Made by a program: the position numbers and the translations under genes. From JALOLG01 sp963722415 (GTDB taxonomy: Bacteria; Actinomycetota; Acidimicrobiia; Acidimicrobiales; Ilumatobacteraceae), in NCBI GenBank assembly GCA_963722415.1, contig CAVRNI010000041.1, positions 12,405-76,404 of the forward strand: 64,000 bases of DNA. The letters are read 5' to 3'. This document shows, piece by piece, positions 53,337-60,861 of the stretch. Every line of letters starts with the position of its first letter. Position 1 is the stretch's first letter. Below the pieces are notes generated by a model. That model was not told the origin of the DNA. It did not search any database and saw only the letters and a program-made list of their open reading frames with translations.

Positions 53337-53771
53337 ATGGGAACGCTGACGTCGTTCATCATGCATCGCCAACCGGGCGTGCAGTCCAACCAACCGAGCA
53401 CTCGCCGCCTTGTTCGAAGCGGTGCGCTCGCGGGCGCAGTCGCGGCCGTCTGCACCACCGTCGTGGCTGCCATCGCGCGCGCTGCCGATGTCAGTCTCGA
53501 GATCAACGACACCGCCATTCCGATCCCCGCGTTCGCGTGGTGGACCCTCGTCGGTGCCGCTCTGGGCGTCGTGTTGGCCCGACTCCTTCGCGAGCGCAGG
53601 CGGTTCGTCGTCGTGACCACAGTCGCCGTCGGCCTATCGCTCATCCCGCCGATCGCAGCTCCCGACGACGCCGCCACCACAGCCGTTCTCGTGGGGACCC
53701 ACCTCCTCGCGGCGGCCATCATCATCCCGACCCTCAGCCAGCGGCTCGCCGCGGTCGACAACGACCGCTAA
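53337..53771 (+). CDS. DUF6069-like small membrane protein
   Basis: 144 residues; ATG 53337 lies four bases after the SRPBCC stop, and ATG 53361 is an alternative. Four hydrophobic helices: ALAGAVAAVCTTVVAAIARA, FAWWTLVGAALGVVLARLL, FVVVTTVAVGLSLIPPIA and TAVLVGTHLLAAAIIIPTL. The IPIPAFAWWTLVGAALGVVL block is characteristic of actinobacterial DUF6069 proteins, which have no known function. It seems to belong to the ArsR-SRPBCC operon. Confidence 0.7.
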   Translation: MGTLTSFIMHRQPGVQSNQPSTRRLVRSGALAGAVAAVCTTVVAAIARAADVSLEINDTAIPIPAFAWWTLVGAALGVVLARLLRERRRFVVVTTVAVGLSLIPPIAAPDDAATTAVLVGTHLLAAAIIIPTLSQRLAAVDNDR

Positions 53772-53876
53772 CAGGGAGCTCGAGATCGCGATCGCGAAGC
53801 CGCCGGGTACCCCCTCTCGCTCTCAGCTCCTCCCGGCGACGAGTCGCCGGGAGCTTCCCGTGCGAAGCTGCCCGCG

Positions 53877-54353
53877 ATGTCCGGCGTGGAGGTGCTCGTC
53901 GCGCTCGGCATCGCCGTCGGACTGGTGGGCGTCGTGGTGCCGGTGGTGCCCGGGGCGCTGCTTGTCTGGGCGGCGATCCTGGTGTGGGGAATCGACGTCG
54001 GGACGGCCACCGGCTGGGGCGTCGTGGCCGCTGCGACGGGCTTGATCGTCGGCGGCCAGGTCGTCAAGTACACGATCCCCGGCAAGCAGCTGAGGGCAAG
54101 CGGCGTTCCCAACCGTTCGCTGGTCATCGGCGGGCTTGTCGCCATCGTCGGGTTCTTCGTCGTTCCCGTCGTGGGCCTCTTCATCGGATTCGTCGTCGGC
54201 GTCTACGCGTCCGAGTATCAGCGGGCCGGCGCTCGAATGGCCTGGCCTTCGACGAAGGCCGCCCTGCGCGCCGTCGGTGTCTCGATGCTCATCGAGCTCA
54301 TGTCCGTCCTGCTGGCCACGGCCGTGTGGATCATCGGGGTGATAGCCACCTGA
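53877..54353 (+). CDS. DUF456-family membrane protein
   Basis: 158 residues, mostly hydrophobic. The DUF456 pattern is clear: VLVALGIAVGLVGVVVPVVP, GALLVWAAILVWGI, a second repeat GLIVGGQVVKYTIPGKQLRA and LVIGGLVAIVGFFVVPVVGL. The repeated V-x-P-x-x-P-G turn suggests re-entrant helices. Function unknown. The ATG at 53877 has no strong ribosome binding site. It is convergent with the NTF2-like gene. Confidence 0.82.
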   Translation: MSGVEVLVALGIAVGLVGVVVPVVPGALLVWAAILVWGIDVGTATGWGVVAAATGLIVGGQVVKYTIPGKQLRASGVPNRSLVIGGLVAIVGFFVVPVVGLFIGFVVGVYASEYQRAGARMAWPSTKAALRAVGVSMLIELMSVLLATAVWIIGVIAT

Positions 54354-54434
54354 CGCGGCTCGTGACGCCGGAAGCTGCGGTCCGCGAGACCTCGCCCGAG
54401 CATGAGGATGCCGCGGAGCACGTGGCCATGGCAT

Positions 54435-54893
54435 TCATCGTGCGGACGCTCTGGCGCGGTCCCATGCGGCGACCCGCTGGGTGTCTTCGTAGTCCTCCCA
54501 TCGGACCAGGCGCCCCCATCTGAGTTCGAGAAAGAGCACGGCCCGGTTGTTGTACGCGTCTTCCCCTTCGTTCTCGACGGGGACGAAATCGTGCACGCGG
54601 AGGGCGATCCGGGTGTTCCACGGCGGCCCGTTCACCAGGATGTCCTCGATCTGAAACTGGATGCCTGCGTCGACGAAACGGTCAGCAAAGGCGGCGGCCT
54701 CGTCGACGCCGCGGTGGGTGACGTGACGACGTCGCCCGAGCTGCTGGGGCCGGAACATCGTCGCCCACGAGTTCTCGCCCGGGAAGGCGAGCTCGAAGTC
54801 GGGACTCGCCATCTTGAGCATCAATGAGTAGTCGCCGCTGTTCAGCTTGTTGATGCTGTGTCGCAGCAGCGCTCTGATCGAAGCCTTGTACAT
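54435..54893 (-). CDS. NTF2/SnoaL-like protein
   Basis: 152 residues from ATG 54893. The fold is recognised from the opening helix SIRALLRHSINKLNSGDYSL, MLKMASPDFELAFPGENSWA, and the strands DILVNGPPWNTRIALRVHDF and AVLFLELRWGRLVRWEDYED. Proteins of this type are small isomerases, dehydratases or ligand sensors. It is divergent from a TetR regulator across a 96-base region with CTAGAACG-type operator sites and is presumably repressed by it. Confidence 0.8.
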   Translation of the reverse strand: MYKASIRALLRHSINKLNSGDYSLMLKMASPDFELAFPGENSWATMFRPQQLGRRRHVTHRGVDEAAAFADRFVDAGIQFQIEDILVNGPPWNTRIALRVHDFVPVENEGEDAYNNRAVLFLELRWGRLVRWEDYEDTQRVAAWDRARASAR

Positions 54894-54925
54894 CGGACTC
54901 GCCTCCCGATCTGCAGAACGGTCGC

Positions 54926-54981
54926 TCTAGAACGATCACTCTAGTCGGGTCGGAGGCCAACACTAAAACGGACGTTCTAGA
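54926..54981. promoter_or_regulatory. TetR operator sites of the CTAGAACG type
   Basis: TCTAGAACG (54926-54934) and CGTTCTAGA (54973-54981) are perfect inverted copies. Each belongs to a local imperfect palindrome (CTAGAACGATCACTCTAG and CTAAAACGGACGTTCTAG), and GAACGGTCGCTCTA is directly repeated upstream with two changes. The array sits between the divergent NTF2-like and TetR genes, ending nine bases before the TetR start. Confidence 0.65.
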
Positions 54982-54989
54982 CTGGGGGG

Positions 54990-55622
54990 ATGGCGGGTAC
55001 ACGCGACCGGATCATCGTTGCGACCAACGAGCTGTTTCGGCGCTACGGGTACAACGGCACGACACTCACCCAGATCTCCGAGGCATCTGCTGCCACGATC
55101 GGGTCGATCTACCACTTCTTTCCCGGAGGTAAGGAGGCCCTCGCGGTTGCCGTGGTCGAGACGACGGGTGCGGTGTATCGAGAGCTGTTCGAATCGATCG
55201 TCGCCGAGGCCGACGACGCTGCCGCGGCGTACGTCGACTTCTTCAACGGCGCGGCTGCCGTGCTCGAGGAGAGCGATTTCATCGATCCGTGCCCCATCGG
55301 AACCATCGCCCGGGAGGTCGCCAACACCAGCGAACCACTCCGACGCGCGGCCAAGTCCGCCTTCGACTCATGGATCGCCGCCGCGCATGCCCATCTCACC
55401 GCCGCGGGAATCCCGGACGACGTCGCCGGCGAACTCGCCACTCTCTTCGTGTCGACCGTCGAGGGCGCGTTCGTGCTGTGCAGGACGCAGCGAACAACTA
55501 CGCCTCTCATTGCCGCGAGTCGCCACCTCTCCGCACTCGTCGAGAACAGCATCGCCGAGCCAGGTGTCCTCAACGTCGTCGCATCGACGCGACGGACCAT
55601 CGTCGACACTGGACCTCGGTAG
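54990..55622 (+). CDS. TetR-family regulator (LmrA/YxaF-like)
   Basis: 210 residues from ATG 54990 (GGGGGG upstream). HTH: TRDRIIVATNELFRRYGYNG, TTLTQISEASAATIGSIYHF, FPGGKEALAVAVVETTGAVY. The DPCPIGTIAREVANTSEPLR segment is a signature of the LmrA/YxaF group, which sense aromatic or xenobiotic compounds. It likely represses itself and the divergent NTF2-like gene, and may also control the DHFR-like gene 197 bases downstream; I see no gene in that gap. Confidence 0.9.
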   Translation: MAGTRDRIIVATNELFRRYGYNGTTLTQISEASAATIGSIYHFFPGGKEALAVAVVETTGAVYRELFESIVAEADDAAAAYVDFFNGAAAVLEESDFIDPCPIGTIAREVANTSEPLRRAAKSAFDSWIAAAHAHLTAAGIPDDVAGELATLFVSTVEGAFVLCRTQRTTTPLIAASRHLSALVENSIAEPGVLNVVASTRRTIVDTGPR

Positions 55623-55819
55623 ACGATGCGCTCACGATGTTCTGTGTGAAGCGGCGATCGCCGCCTTGGTCACCAAAATCGGCCACAGGTACGGGGAAGC
55701 GGTGACCAAGCGAGTCCATCGGTCCACAGGTGCGATCGGGGCGCCGATGAGAAATGGCGCCAGCAGTCGTCTGAGTACGGTCCGGTGAACAGCGGCGCGC
55801 ATCAAGGGAGAGCAACGAG

Positions 55820-56389
55820 ATGAGACCACTTCGATACTCGATCAACGTCACGCTCGACGGCTGCTGCCATCACGAGGCAGGGCTCCCCCCGGACGAGGAG
55901 TCGATGCGCTACTGGACCGCTGAGATGGAACGAGCCGATGCCCTGCTATTCGGCCGGGTGACCTACGAGATGATGGAGTCGGCGTGGCGGCAGCCGGCCA
56001 CGGGCACGTGGCCTGACTGGATGGGTGAGTGGGAGATCCCGTTCGCCGAGACCATCGACCGGGCGAAGAAGTACGTCGTGTCGAGCACGCTGAGCGGGGT
56101 CGATTGGAATGCCGAGCTGGTGCGGGGCGACTTGGGGCAAGCGGTTCAGCGGCTCAAGCAGGAGCCCGGCGAGGGCCTGTTCGTGGGTGGCGTGACGCTC
56201 CCCCTGGCGTTGGCAGATCTGGGACTGATCGACGAGTACGAGTTCCTTGTGCAGCCGGTCCTTGCCGGACACGGGCCGACGTTGCTCGCCGGTGTGCGCG
56301 AGCGCATCCAGCTCGAGCTCGTGGATCGCCATGAGTTCCGGTCGGGGGCGGTCGCCCTGCGATACCGGCCCACGCGAGTTACGGTTTGA
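55820..56389 (+). CDS. Dihydrofolate-reductase-like / RibD C-terminal protein
   Basis: 189 residues from ATG 55820 (GGGAGAG upstream). The family landmarks are LRYSINVTLDGCCHHEAGLP, ADALLFGRVTYEMMESAWRQ, KKYVVSSTLSGVDWNAELVR and EGLFVGGVTLPLALADLGLI, followed by FLVQPVLAGHGPTLL. It has the NADPH-binding DHFR fold, and no substrate is known. It is smaller than the relative at 14783 and lies after a TetR gene, a common arrangement. Confidence 0.9.
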   Translation: MRPLRYSINVTLDGCCHHEAGLPPDEESMRYWTAEMERADALLFGRVTYEMMESAWRQPATGTWPDWMGEWEIPFAETIDRAKKYVVSSTLSGVDWNAELVRGDLGQAVQRLKQEPGEGLFVGGVTLPLALADLGLIDEYEFLVQPVLAGHGPTLLAGVRERIQLELVDRHEFRSGAVALRYRPTRVTV

Positions 56390-56442
56390 CGGATTTGTCC
56401 GGGCGGAAGTCCGTGTCGACGCGACCACGAGGGATCACAGAA

Positions 56443-56802
56443 ATGTTGCAGCGCATCGAAGCTCCCGACCACGTTCTTGCCTTCCGCGCCGTTGGCAAGA
56501 TCGAGAAGTCCGACTACCAGACCGTGCTGGACCCGGCAGTCGACGCGATGATCGAAACGCAGGGCGAGGTGCGGTTCGTCTACATCCTTGGCGACGAGTT
56601 CGACGCGTACACAGCCGGTGCCTCGTGGGAAGACGCGAAGCTCGGGATCGGCCACGCCTCGAAATGGAAGCGGATCGCCATCGTCACGGATCAAGATTGG
56701 GTGCGGCATGTGGTCGGCATGTTCGGCTGGATGGTCCCCGGCGAAGTGAAGACGTTCACGACCGACGAAGAGCAAACCGCAATCGATTGGGCGGCGGCAT
56801 AG
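56443..56802 (+). CDS. SpoIIAA/STAS-like (UPF/DUF3478-type) protein
   Basis: 119 residues from ATG 56443 with GAGG upstream; the in-frame TTG at 56386 adds an unlikely leader. The fold is CRAL-TRIO/SpoIIAA-like: APDHVLAFRAVGKIEKSDYQ, VLDPAVDAMIETQGEVRFVY, GIGHASKWKRIAIVTDQDW, MFGWMVPGEVKTFTTDEEQT. Such proteins bind lipids or act as STAS-type switches; the conserved Ser of anti-sigma antagonists is not evident. It stands alone after the DHFR-like gene. Confidence 0.85.
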   Translation: MLQRIEAPDHVLAFRAVGKIEKSDYQTVLDPAVDAMIETQGEVRFVYILGDEFDAYTAGASWEDAKLGIGHASKWKRIAIVTDQDWVRHVVGMFGWMVPGEVKTFTTDEEQTAIDWAAA

Positions 56803-57112
56803 TCGAGATCGAGACTCACGCAGAAATGCGAGCGGGCACAGGGCGTGCCGCATGGAAGAGACTGCAGACCGGCCACGTCCCGGGCTCTCCCACGAGCGGG
56901 GTGACAGTCGATCCTGCGCTGACCGACAGGCTGTCCTGTCAGCTTCCTGCGCGTGTTCGACGAACCTCGACGAGGAGCGCCGAACTGCTGAGATGCCCGA
57001 ACGATCCGCGCTCGTGCCGATCGGTGCTTCGGGAACGACGACCGGGCATTCGGCGCGACCTCCTGTGCTCGTGCCGTACTCTGCCTTGCAGGGCACAGAT
57101 GAGGGGACGCAC
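56803..57112. promoter_or_regulatory. 310-base leader with a nested palindrome before the SDR gene
   Basis: No gene is supported here. At 56918-56943 GCTGAC and GTCAGC form the outer arms of a palindrome that encloses GACAG-G-CTGTC. It may be an operator for the SDR gene or a terminator for the upstream gene. The in-frame extension upstream of the SDR start is not conserved-looking. Confidence 0.35.
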
Positions 57113-57976
57113 ATGTCTGGCAGCACGGTGTGGTTCGTCACAGGCGCTGCAAAGGGAATGGGTCACTCGTTCGTCACGTCGGCGCTCGCTGCCGGTCATG
57201 CGGTTGTCGCGACCGGTCGTCGTCCAAATGAGATCACAATGGCATTCGGCGAGCGCGACGACCTCCTCGCTTTACGACTCGATGTGACCAGCGGCGACGA
57301 GTCGAACGCAGCGGCAGATGCTGCCGTCGAGCGTTTCGGACGCATCGACGTACTCGTCAACAACGCGGGCGCTTCGTTCAAGGGGTACTTCGAGGAGATG
57401 TCACCTCGACAGGTCGAGCAACAACTGGCGACGAATCTGCTGGGACCGATGAACGTCACTCGCGCCGTACTGCCGGTGATGCGGCGTCAGCGCTCGGGGC
57501 ACGTGATCTCCATCTCGTCGGGTGCCGGCCTGATGGCGTTCGAGTATTCGTCGGTGTACGCCGCGTCGAAGTTTGGGTTGGAAGGATGGATGACGGCGTT
57601 GGAGCAAGAGGTCGCCCCGTTCGGAATCTCGACGACGATCGTCAATCCGGGGTTCTTCCGGACGAGCTTGGCCAGTCCGGAGTCATTGATCTGGCCGGAA
57701 CTGTCGATCGACGATTACGCCGAGCGCAGCGCCGACCAACGCACTTGGTGGGCGGCGCAAGATGGGCAACAGCCCGGCGATCCCGACAAGCTCGCGCGGG
57801 CCATCCTTACGATCGCCGACGAGCAACCGCCGCCGCGCCGCTTCCTAGCGGGTGCCGATGTGATCGCGCTCGCCGAGCGAAAGATCGCCGACTTGAAAGC
57901 ACAGATCGAGTCGCATCGCGCCCTCTCGGAGTCGTTGACGTTCGACCGTGTGCACGACACAGACGGCGAGGCCTAG
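57113..57976 (+). CDS. Short-chain dehydrogenase/reductase
   Basis: 287 residues from ATG 57113 (GAGGGGAC upstream). Classical SDR features: VWFVTGAAKGMGHSFVTSAL, RIDVLVNNAGASFKGYFEEM, ISISSGAGLMAFEYSSVYAA with the catalytic Tyr and the Lys in YAASKFGLEGW. The C-terminal extension PPPRRFLAGADVIALAERKI is common in SDRs that act on bulky alcohols or oxidise side chains. Substrate unknown. A 310-base untranslated leader with a palindrome precedes it. Confidence 0.9.
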   Translation: MSGSTVWFVTGAAKGMGHSFVTSALAAGHAVVATGRRPNEITMAFGERDDLLALRLDVTSGDESNAAADAAVERFGRIDVLVNNAGASFKGYFEEMSPRQVEQQLATNLLGPMNVTRAVLPVMRRQRSGHVISISSGAGLMAFEYSSVYAASKFGLEGWMTALEQEVAPFGISTTIVNPGFFRTSLASPESLIWPELSIDDYAERSADQRTWWAAQDGQQPGDPDKLARAILTIADEQPPPRRFLAGADVIALAERKIADLKAQIESHRALSESLTFDRVHDTDGEA

Positions 57977-58046
57977 CGCCGCGCCGATGGTGCAGTGGGG
58001 ACAGCCGGTGTGGCTGCCTCACGTCGTCGAACCGTCGTGGTTCAGT

Positions 58047-58334
58047 TCAGCCCTTGAACCTGGCGGCGTTGCCTTCGGTGTCGTCGTCGGACCCGTCGTC
58101 GAGGCGACCCGACTTGGCAACGTTGCCTTCGGTGTCGTCGTCGGACCCGTCGTCGAGGCGACGACCTCGCATGACCCTCGGGTCGTCGTCGGATCCATCG
58201 TCGAGGCGACCCGACTTGGCAACGTTGCCTTCGGTGTCGTCGTTGGATCCATCGTCGAGGCGACCCGACCTCGCCAGGTGACCCTCGGTGTCGTCGCCCT
58301 CGGACGCGTCGTCAATCCCTCTTCTGAGTGGCAT
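58047..58334 (-). CDS. Acidic protein of 18-residue tandem repeats (possible multi-core peptide precursor)
   Basis: 95 residues from ATG 58334 with GAGGGAG upstream. After MPLRRGIDDASEG the protein is a run of near-identical 18-residue units, DDTEGNVAKSGRLDDGSD, about four and a half copies, one shortened (DDPRVMRGRRLDDGSD), ending AARFKG. At DNA level the unit is 54 bases (58068-58121 and onward). It has no membrane segment, signal peptide or cysteine. Each unit joins an acidic block to a short basic SGR turn, the kind of spacing seen when a precursor is cut or modified repeatedly. I know no family for it. Ca-binding or a disordered linker are alternatives. Confidence 0.65.
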   Translation of the reverse strand: MPLRRGIDDASEGDDTEGHLARSGRLDDGSNDDTEGNVAKSGRLDDGSDDDPRVMRGRRLDDGSDDDTEGNVAKSGRLDDGSDDDTEGNAARFKG

Positions 58335-58608
58335 TTGTCTTCTCCCTCGTCGTACCGGTCACCCGGGTTGGTTTGTTGATTGGTCGTGTCGATCATGACG
58401 GACGGCAGGGCGTCGTTCCGTGCCCACCGACACACTCCGAAGAGCTCCGCTGTCCCGCGCGGCGCGCCACGATGGCCACTGCCGCCGTCGTGACGTGTCC
58501 GCCGCAATCTGCCACCGTTCTGTCGATCCCCGATCCGCCGATCGGTCGGGGCAGCATAGGCGGCACCCGGGGCCGGGGCCAGCGGGCACTCTGCGCTTTC
58601 TGATTCCG

Positions 58609-59046
58609 TCAAGTCGTGTGTCGGTGGCCACCACGGCGGGCGACGACGAGCAGTACCCCACCGAGGCCGACGAGCGCGACGGCCAGACCACCAACCGTTG
58701 ATGACATCCCCGTCGCTGAAAGGGTGGCCGCCGAACCGCCTGGCGCGGGTGCGAAGGCCAGTCCTCCGGCGACCTGTTCGAGGAGCCACGGCAGCAACCT
58801 GAACGGCCGATTGGGCGGAGGGACCGGCCCTGGCGCTTCGGTTGTTGCCGTCGTCGTCGACTCGATCGTCGTGGTCGTATCTGCGACCGTGCTGGACGTT
58901 TCCGGGATTGTGGTGGTCGGAGCGTTCGGGTCAGCGGTGGTGGTCGTGGCGTTCGGGTCGGCGGTGGTGGTCGTGGCGTTCGGATCCGCGGTGGCGGTCG
59001 TGGTGGCGGCGGGCGGTGGCGGCGGCTCCGGTGGCGGTGTTGGCAC
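58609..59046 (-). CDS. Thr/Pro-rich surface protein with sortase-like C-terminus, N-terminus unresolved
   Basis: At least 145 residues. A PPPEPPPPP stretch is followed by TTTADPNA repeats (three tandem copies of about nine residues), a Thr/Glu-rich stalk, and at the end LSATG, a hydrophobic helix (VGGLAVALVGLGGVLLVVA) and a basic tail RRGGHRH. That order is the layout of a sortase substrate, with LSATG in the LPxTG position. The frame is open upstream to about 59145 with sensible codons (SYYPIQAVDRPRLPPVTNPL) but has only the GTG at 59046 as a start, so the real N-terminus and signal peptide are probably lost to a frame error near 59150. Confidence 0.6.
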   Translation of the reverse strand: MPTPPPEPPPPPAATTTATADPNATTTTADPNATTTTADPNAPTTTIPETSSTVADTTTTIESTTTATTEAPGPVPPPNRPFRLLPWLLEQVAGGLAFAPAPGGSAATLSATGMSSTVGGLAVALVGLGGVLLVVARRGGHRHTT

Positions 59047-59197
59047 GGGCGCGAGCGGATTCGTGACGGGCGGCAGGCGAGGCCGGTCGACCGCCTGGAT
59101 CGGATAGTACGACTCGCCGTCGGGGCCGAGACCATCGCGAGTTGGTGTCTACGTCAAGCGTGTTCTCACGTCTGAAGTGCGGCCGGACAGTGACGCG

Positions 59198-59211
59198 TAC
59201 GATACGGCGCG
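59198..59211 (+). promoter_or_regulatory. -10 box and leaderless start of the hotdog gene
   Basis: TACGAT (59198-59203) is followed by seven bases and the GTG at 59211. No ribosome binding site is present. The -35 region is not convincing. Confidence 0.45.
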
Positions 59212-60125
59212 TGCCATTCGCGACCGCGATCACCGTGACCGGGCCGCTGCGATCACCGGCTCAGATGCTCGCCGATCAGGTGGTTGACGGGCATGCCAGC
59301 CTGCACGATGGCGACGCGGCTGCGTCGCTCGGCCTGATCGGGGCGCCCATCGAGGGACCGACCCACTTCAGCCAATTCGATCCGTTGGCTGTCGCCTTGT
59401 GGGGGCAGACCTGGTTCGAGCGGGGGTGCATCAGCAGCCATTTCCGGACCATGGTCGTCGAGGGTGAGGACGTGCAGGCGTCGATGACGACGAATGGCGA
59501 GCGGGCCGCTCGGATCGAGGCCCACAAGTCCGACGGCACCCCGGTGCTGACGGGAACCGCGTCGATCGGGCCGGATCACCCTGTCACCGAGCTCGACTCC
59601 CGCCGCGCCGCCCAAGGAGATCCGGGCGAGCTGTTCATCGTCGACCAACTGAAGGTCGGCATGCGCCACAACGACGACGACGTGGTCTCGATGAGTCACT
59701 TCAACGGGAACGGCGCCGCGTATCCGTTCTCCCTGGCGGACAAGCTCGCTCGGATCACCGAACCGCACCCGTGGTACACGCCCGACGGCGGGGCTTCGTC
59801 GCCATGGGGCCGGGCCGTGGTTCCGATGGAGATGATGAGCGTTCTGACCAACAAGTCCGGCAACGCATGGCCAGTCCGGTCGCCCGCCCTGGGGTTGTTT
59901 CTCGACCTCGAGATTCGCCTCCTCGACGGTCCCGTGTTCGTCGACCAGCCCTACACCGTGGAGCGCGAGGTCCTCGGGCTCAGTCAGAGTCGACGCACCG
60001 AGTCGTACTGGACCAGAACGACACTCAGCGACGCCACCACCGGCCGGCCGGTGGCGGCAGTGGTGTTGCACTCTGGCGTGTTCAAGGAGTCGTACCCCGG
60101 CTACCCGAAGGTGTCTCCGAACTGA
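59211..60125 (+). CDS. Double-hotdog (MaoC/thioesterase-like) protein
   Basis: 304 residues from GTG 59211; GTG 59142 adds a basic leader without support. Two hotdog-like halves are visible. The first includes PIEGPTHFSQFDPLAVALWG and FERGCISSHFRTMVVEGEDV, resembling acyl-CoA hydratase/MaoC entry motifs. The second includes NKSGNAWPVRSPALGLFLDL and REVLGLSQSRRTESYWTRTT. Such proteins hydrate or bind acyl-thioesters. The neighbouring acyl-CoA synthetase at 60862 fits an acyl-CoA pathway. Exact reaction unknown. Convergent with the nitroreductase gene. Confidence 0.65.
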   Translation: MPFATAITVTGPLRSPAQMLADQVVDGHASLHDGDAAASLGLIGAPIEGPTHFSQFDPLAVALWGQTWFERGCISSHFRTMVVEGEDVQASMTTNGERAARIEAHKSDGTPVLTGTASIGPDHPVTELDSRRAAQGDPGELFIVDQLKVGMRHNDDDVVSMSHFNGNGAAYPFSLADKLARITEPHPWYTPDGGASSPWGRAVVPMEMMSVLTNKSGNAWPVRSPALGLFLDLEIRLLDGPVFVDQPYTVEREVLGLSQSRRTESYWTRTTLSDATTGRPVAAVVLHSGVFKESYPGYPKVSPN

Positions 60126-60170
60126 GCCACGCCGATCCGGCCTTTGCGTGCGAAAACCCGACCGACGAAG

Positions 60171-60803
60171 TCAGGGCGGGGTCAACTCGCCAGACCATCG
60201 ATCGGACATCATCACCTCGCCGACCGGGAGCCGCCGTACCGGGCCGAACTGCCCGAGGGGGAACCCGACCGGGATGACGGCCTGAGCGCGGACGCGCTCC
60301 GGCAGCTCGAGCAACGACTCGAGCTCGTCGCGATACGCGAGCGCGTAGGTCGTCGGTACCGCCCCGAGTCCCGACGCCCGGGCGGCCAGCAACAGGTTCT
60401 GGACACCCGGCCAGATCGAGCTGGCGTACCGGCCGGGATCCTGCGCCGCGTCGTCCATGATGCAACACGCGACGATGATGACCGGTGCCTCGTGCATGTG
60501 CTCCGCTTGCCAGAGCACCGCGTCCCACATGCGTTGCCGGCGCTCGCGGTCATGGTGCGGCAACTCGCGACCCGCGTCGCGCTCGGCGGTGGCGTGGTCC
60601 ACGCTCGCCCGCCGATTCAGATCGCCGATACGACGCCGCTGGTCGGGGTCGCGGACGACGATCCAACGTCCGCGCTGGAGGTTCCGTCCCGACGGCGCGT
60701 AGTTGGCGGCCTCGACCAGGCCGCGCACCGCGGCGTCGGGCACGGGATCGGGCCGCAGCCGTCGCTGGGCGCGGCACGTCGACATCGCCTCGAACAGATC
60801 CAT
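60171..60803 (-). CDS. Nitroreductase-family FMN oxidoreductase
   Basis: 210 residues from ATG 60803 with GGGAGG upstream. Family marks: the N-terminal DLFEAMSTCRAQRRLRPDPV, FMN-binding NYAPSGRNLQRGRWIVV, and the C-terminal SIWPGVQNLLLAARASGLGA with PVGFPLGQFGPVRRLPV. These enzymes reduce nitroaromatics, quinones or enones, or act in ring reduction and cofactor chemistry. It is divergent from the acyl-CoA synthetase across a 58-base region containing a 15-bp inverted repeat. Function in this pathway is unknown. Confidence 0.9.
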   Translation of the reverse strand: MDLFEAMSTCRAQRRLRPDPVPDAAVRGLVEAANYAPSGRNLQRGRWIVVRDPDQRRRIGDLNRRASVDHATAERDAGRELPHHDRERRQRMWDAVLWQAEHMHEAPVIIVACCIMDDAAQDPGRYASSIWPGVQNLLLAARASGLGAVPTTYALAYRDELESLLELPERVRAQAVIPVGFPLGQFGPVRRLPVGEVMMSDRWSGELTPP

Positions 60804-60827
60804 GGGCAACCTCCCAGCGCCACGAGG

Positions 60828-60854
60828 AGACATCAGATGTCTGCGAATTACTCT
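60828..60854. promoter_or_regulatory. Inverted repeat and leaderless -10 box between nitroreductase and acyl-CoA synthetase genes
   Basis: AGACAT-CAG-ATGTCT (60828-60842) is a perfect 6+3+6 inverted repeat. TACTCT (60849-60854) follows and ends seven bases before GTG 60862, so the synthetase message is probably leaderless. The repeat would lie over the -35 area and could repress both genes. Confidence 0.55.
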
Positions 60855-60861
60855 GACATAC

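Noticed and set aside
58068..58285. CRISPR-like regular DNA repeats
   Set aside because: The 54-base units are contiguous with no unique spacers, stay in one reading frame and encode an 18-residue protein repeat.
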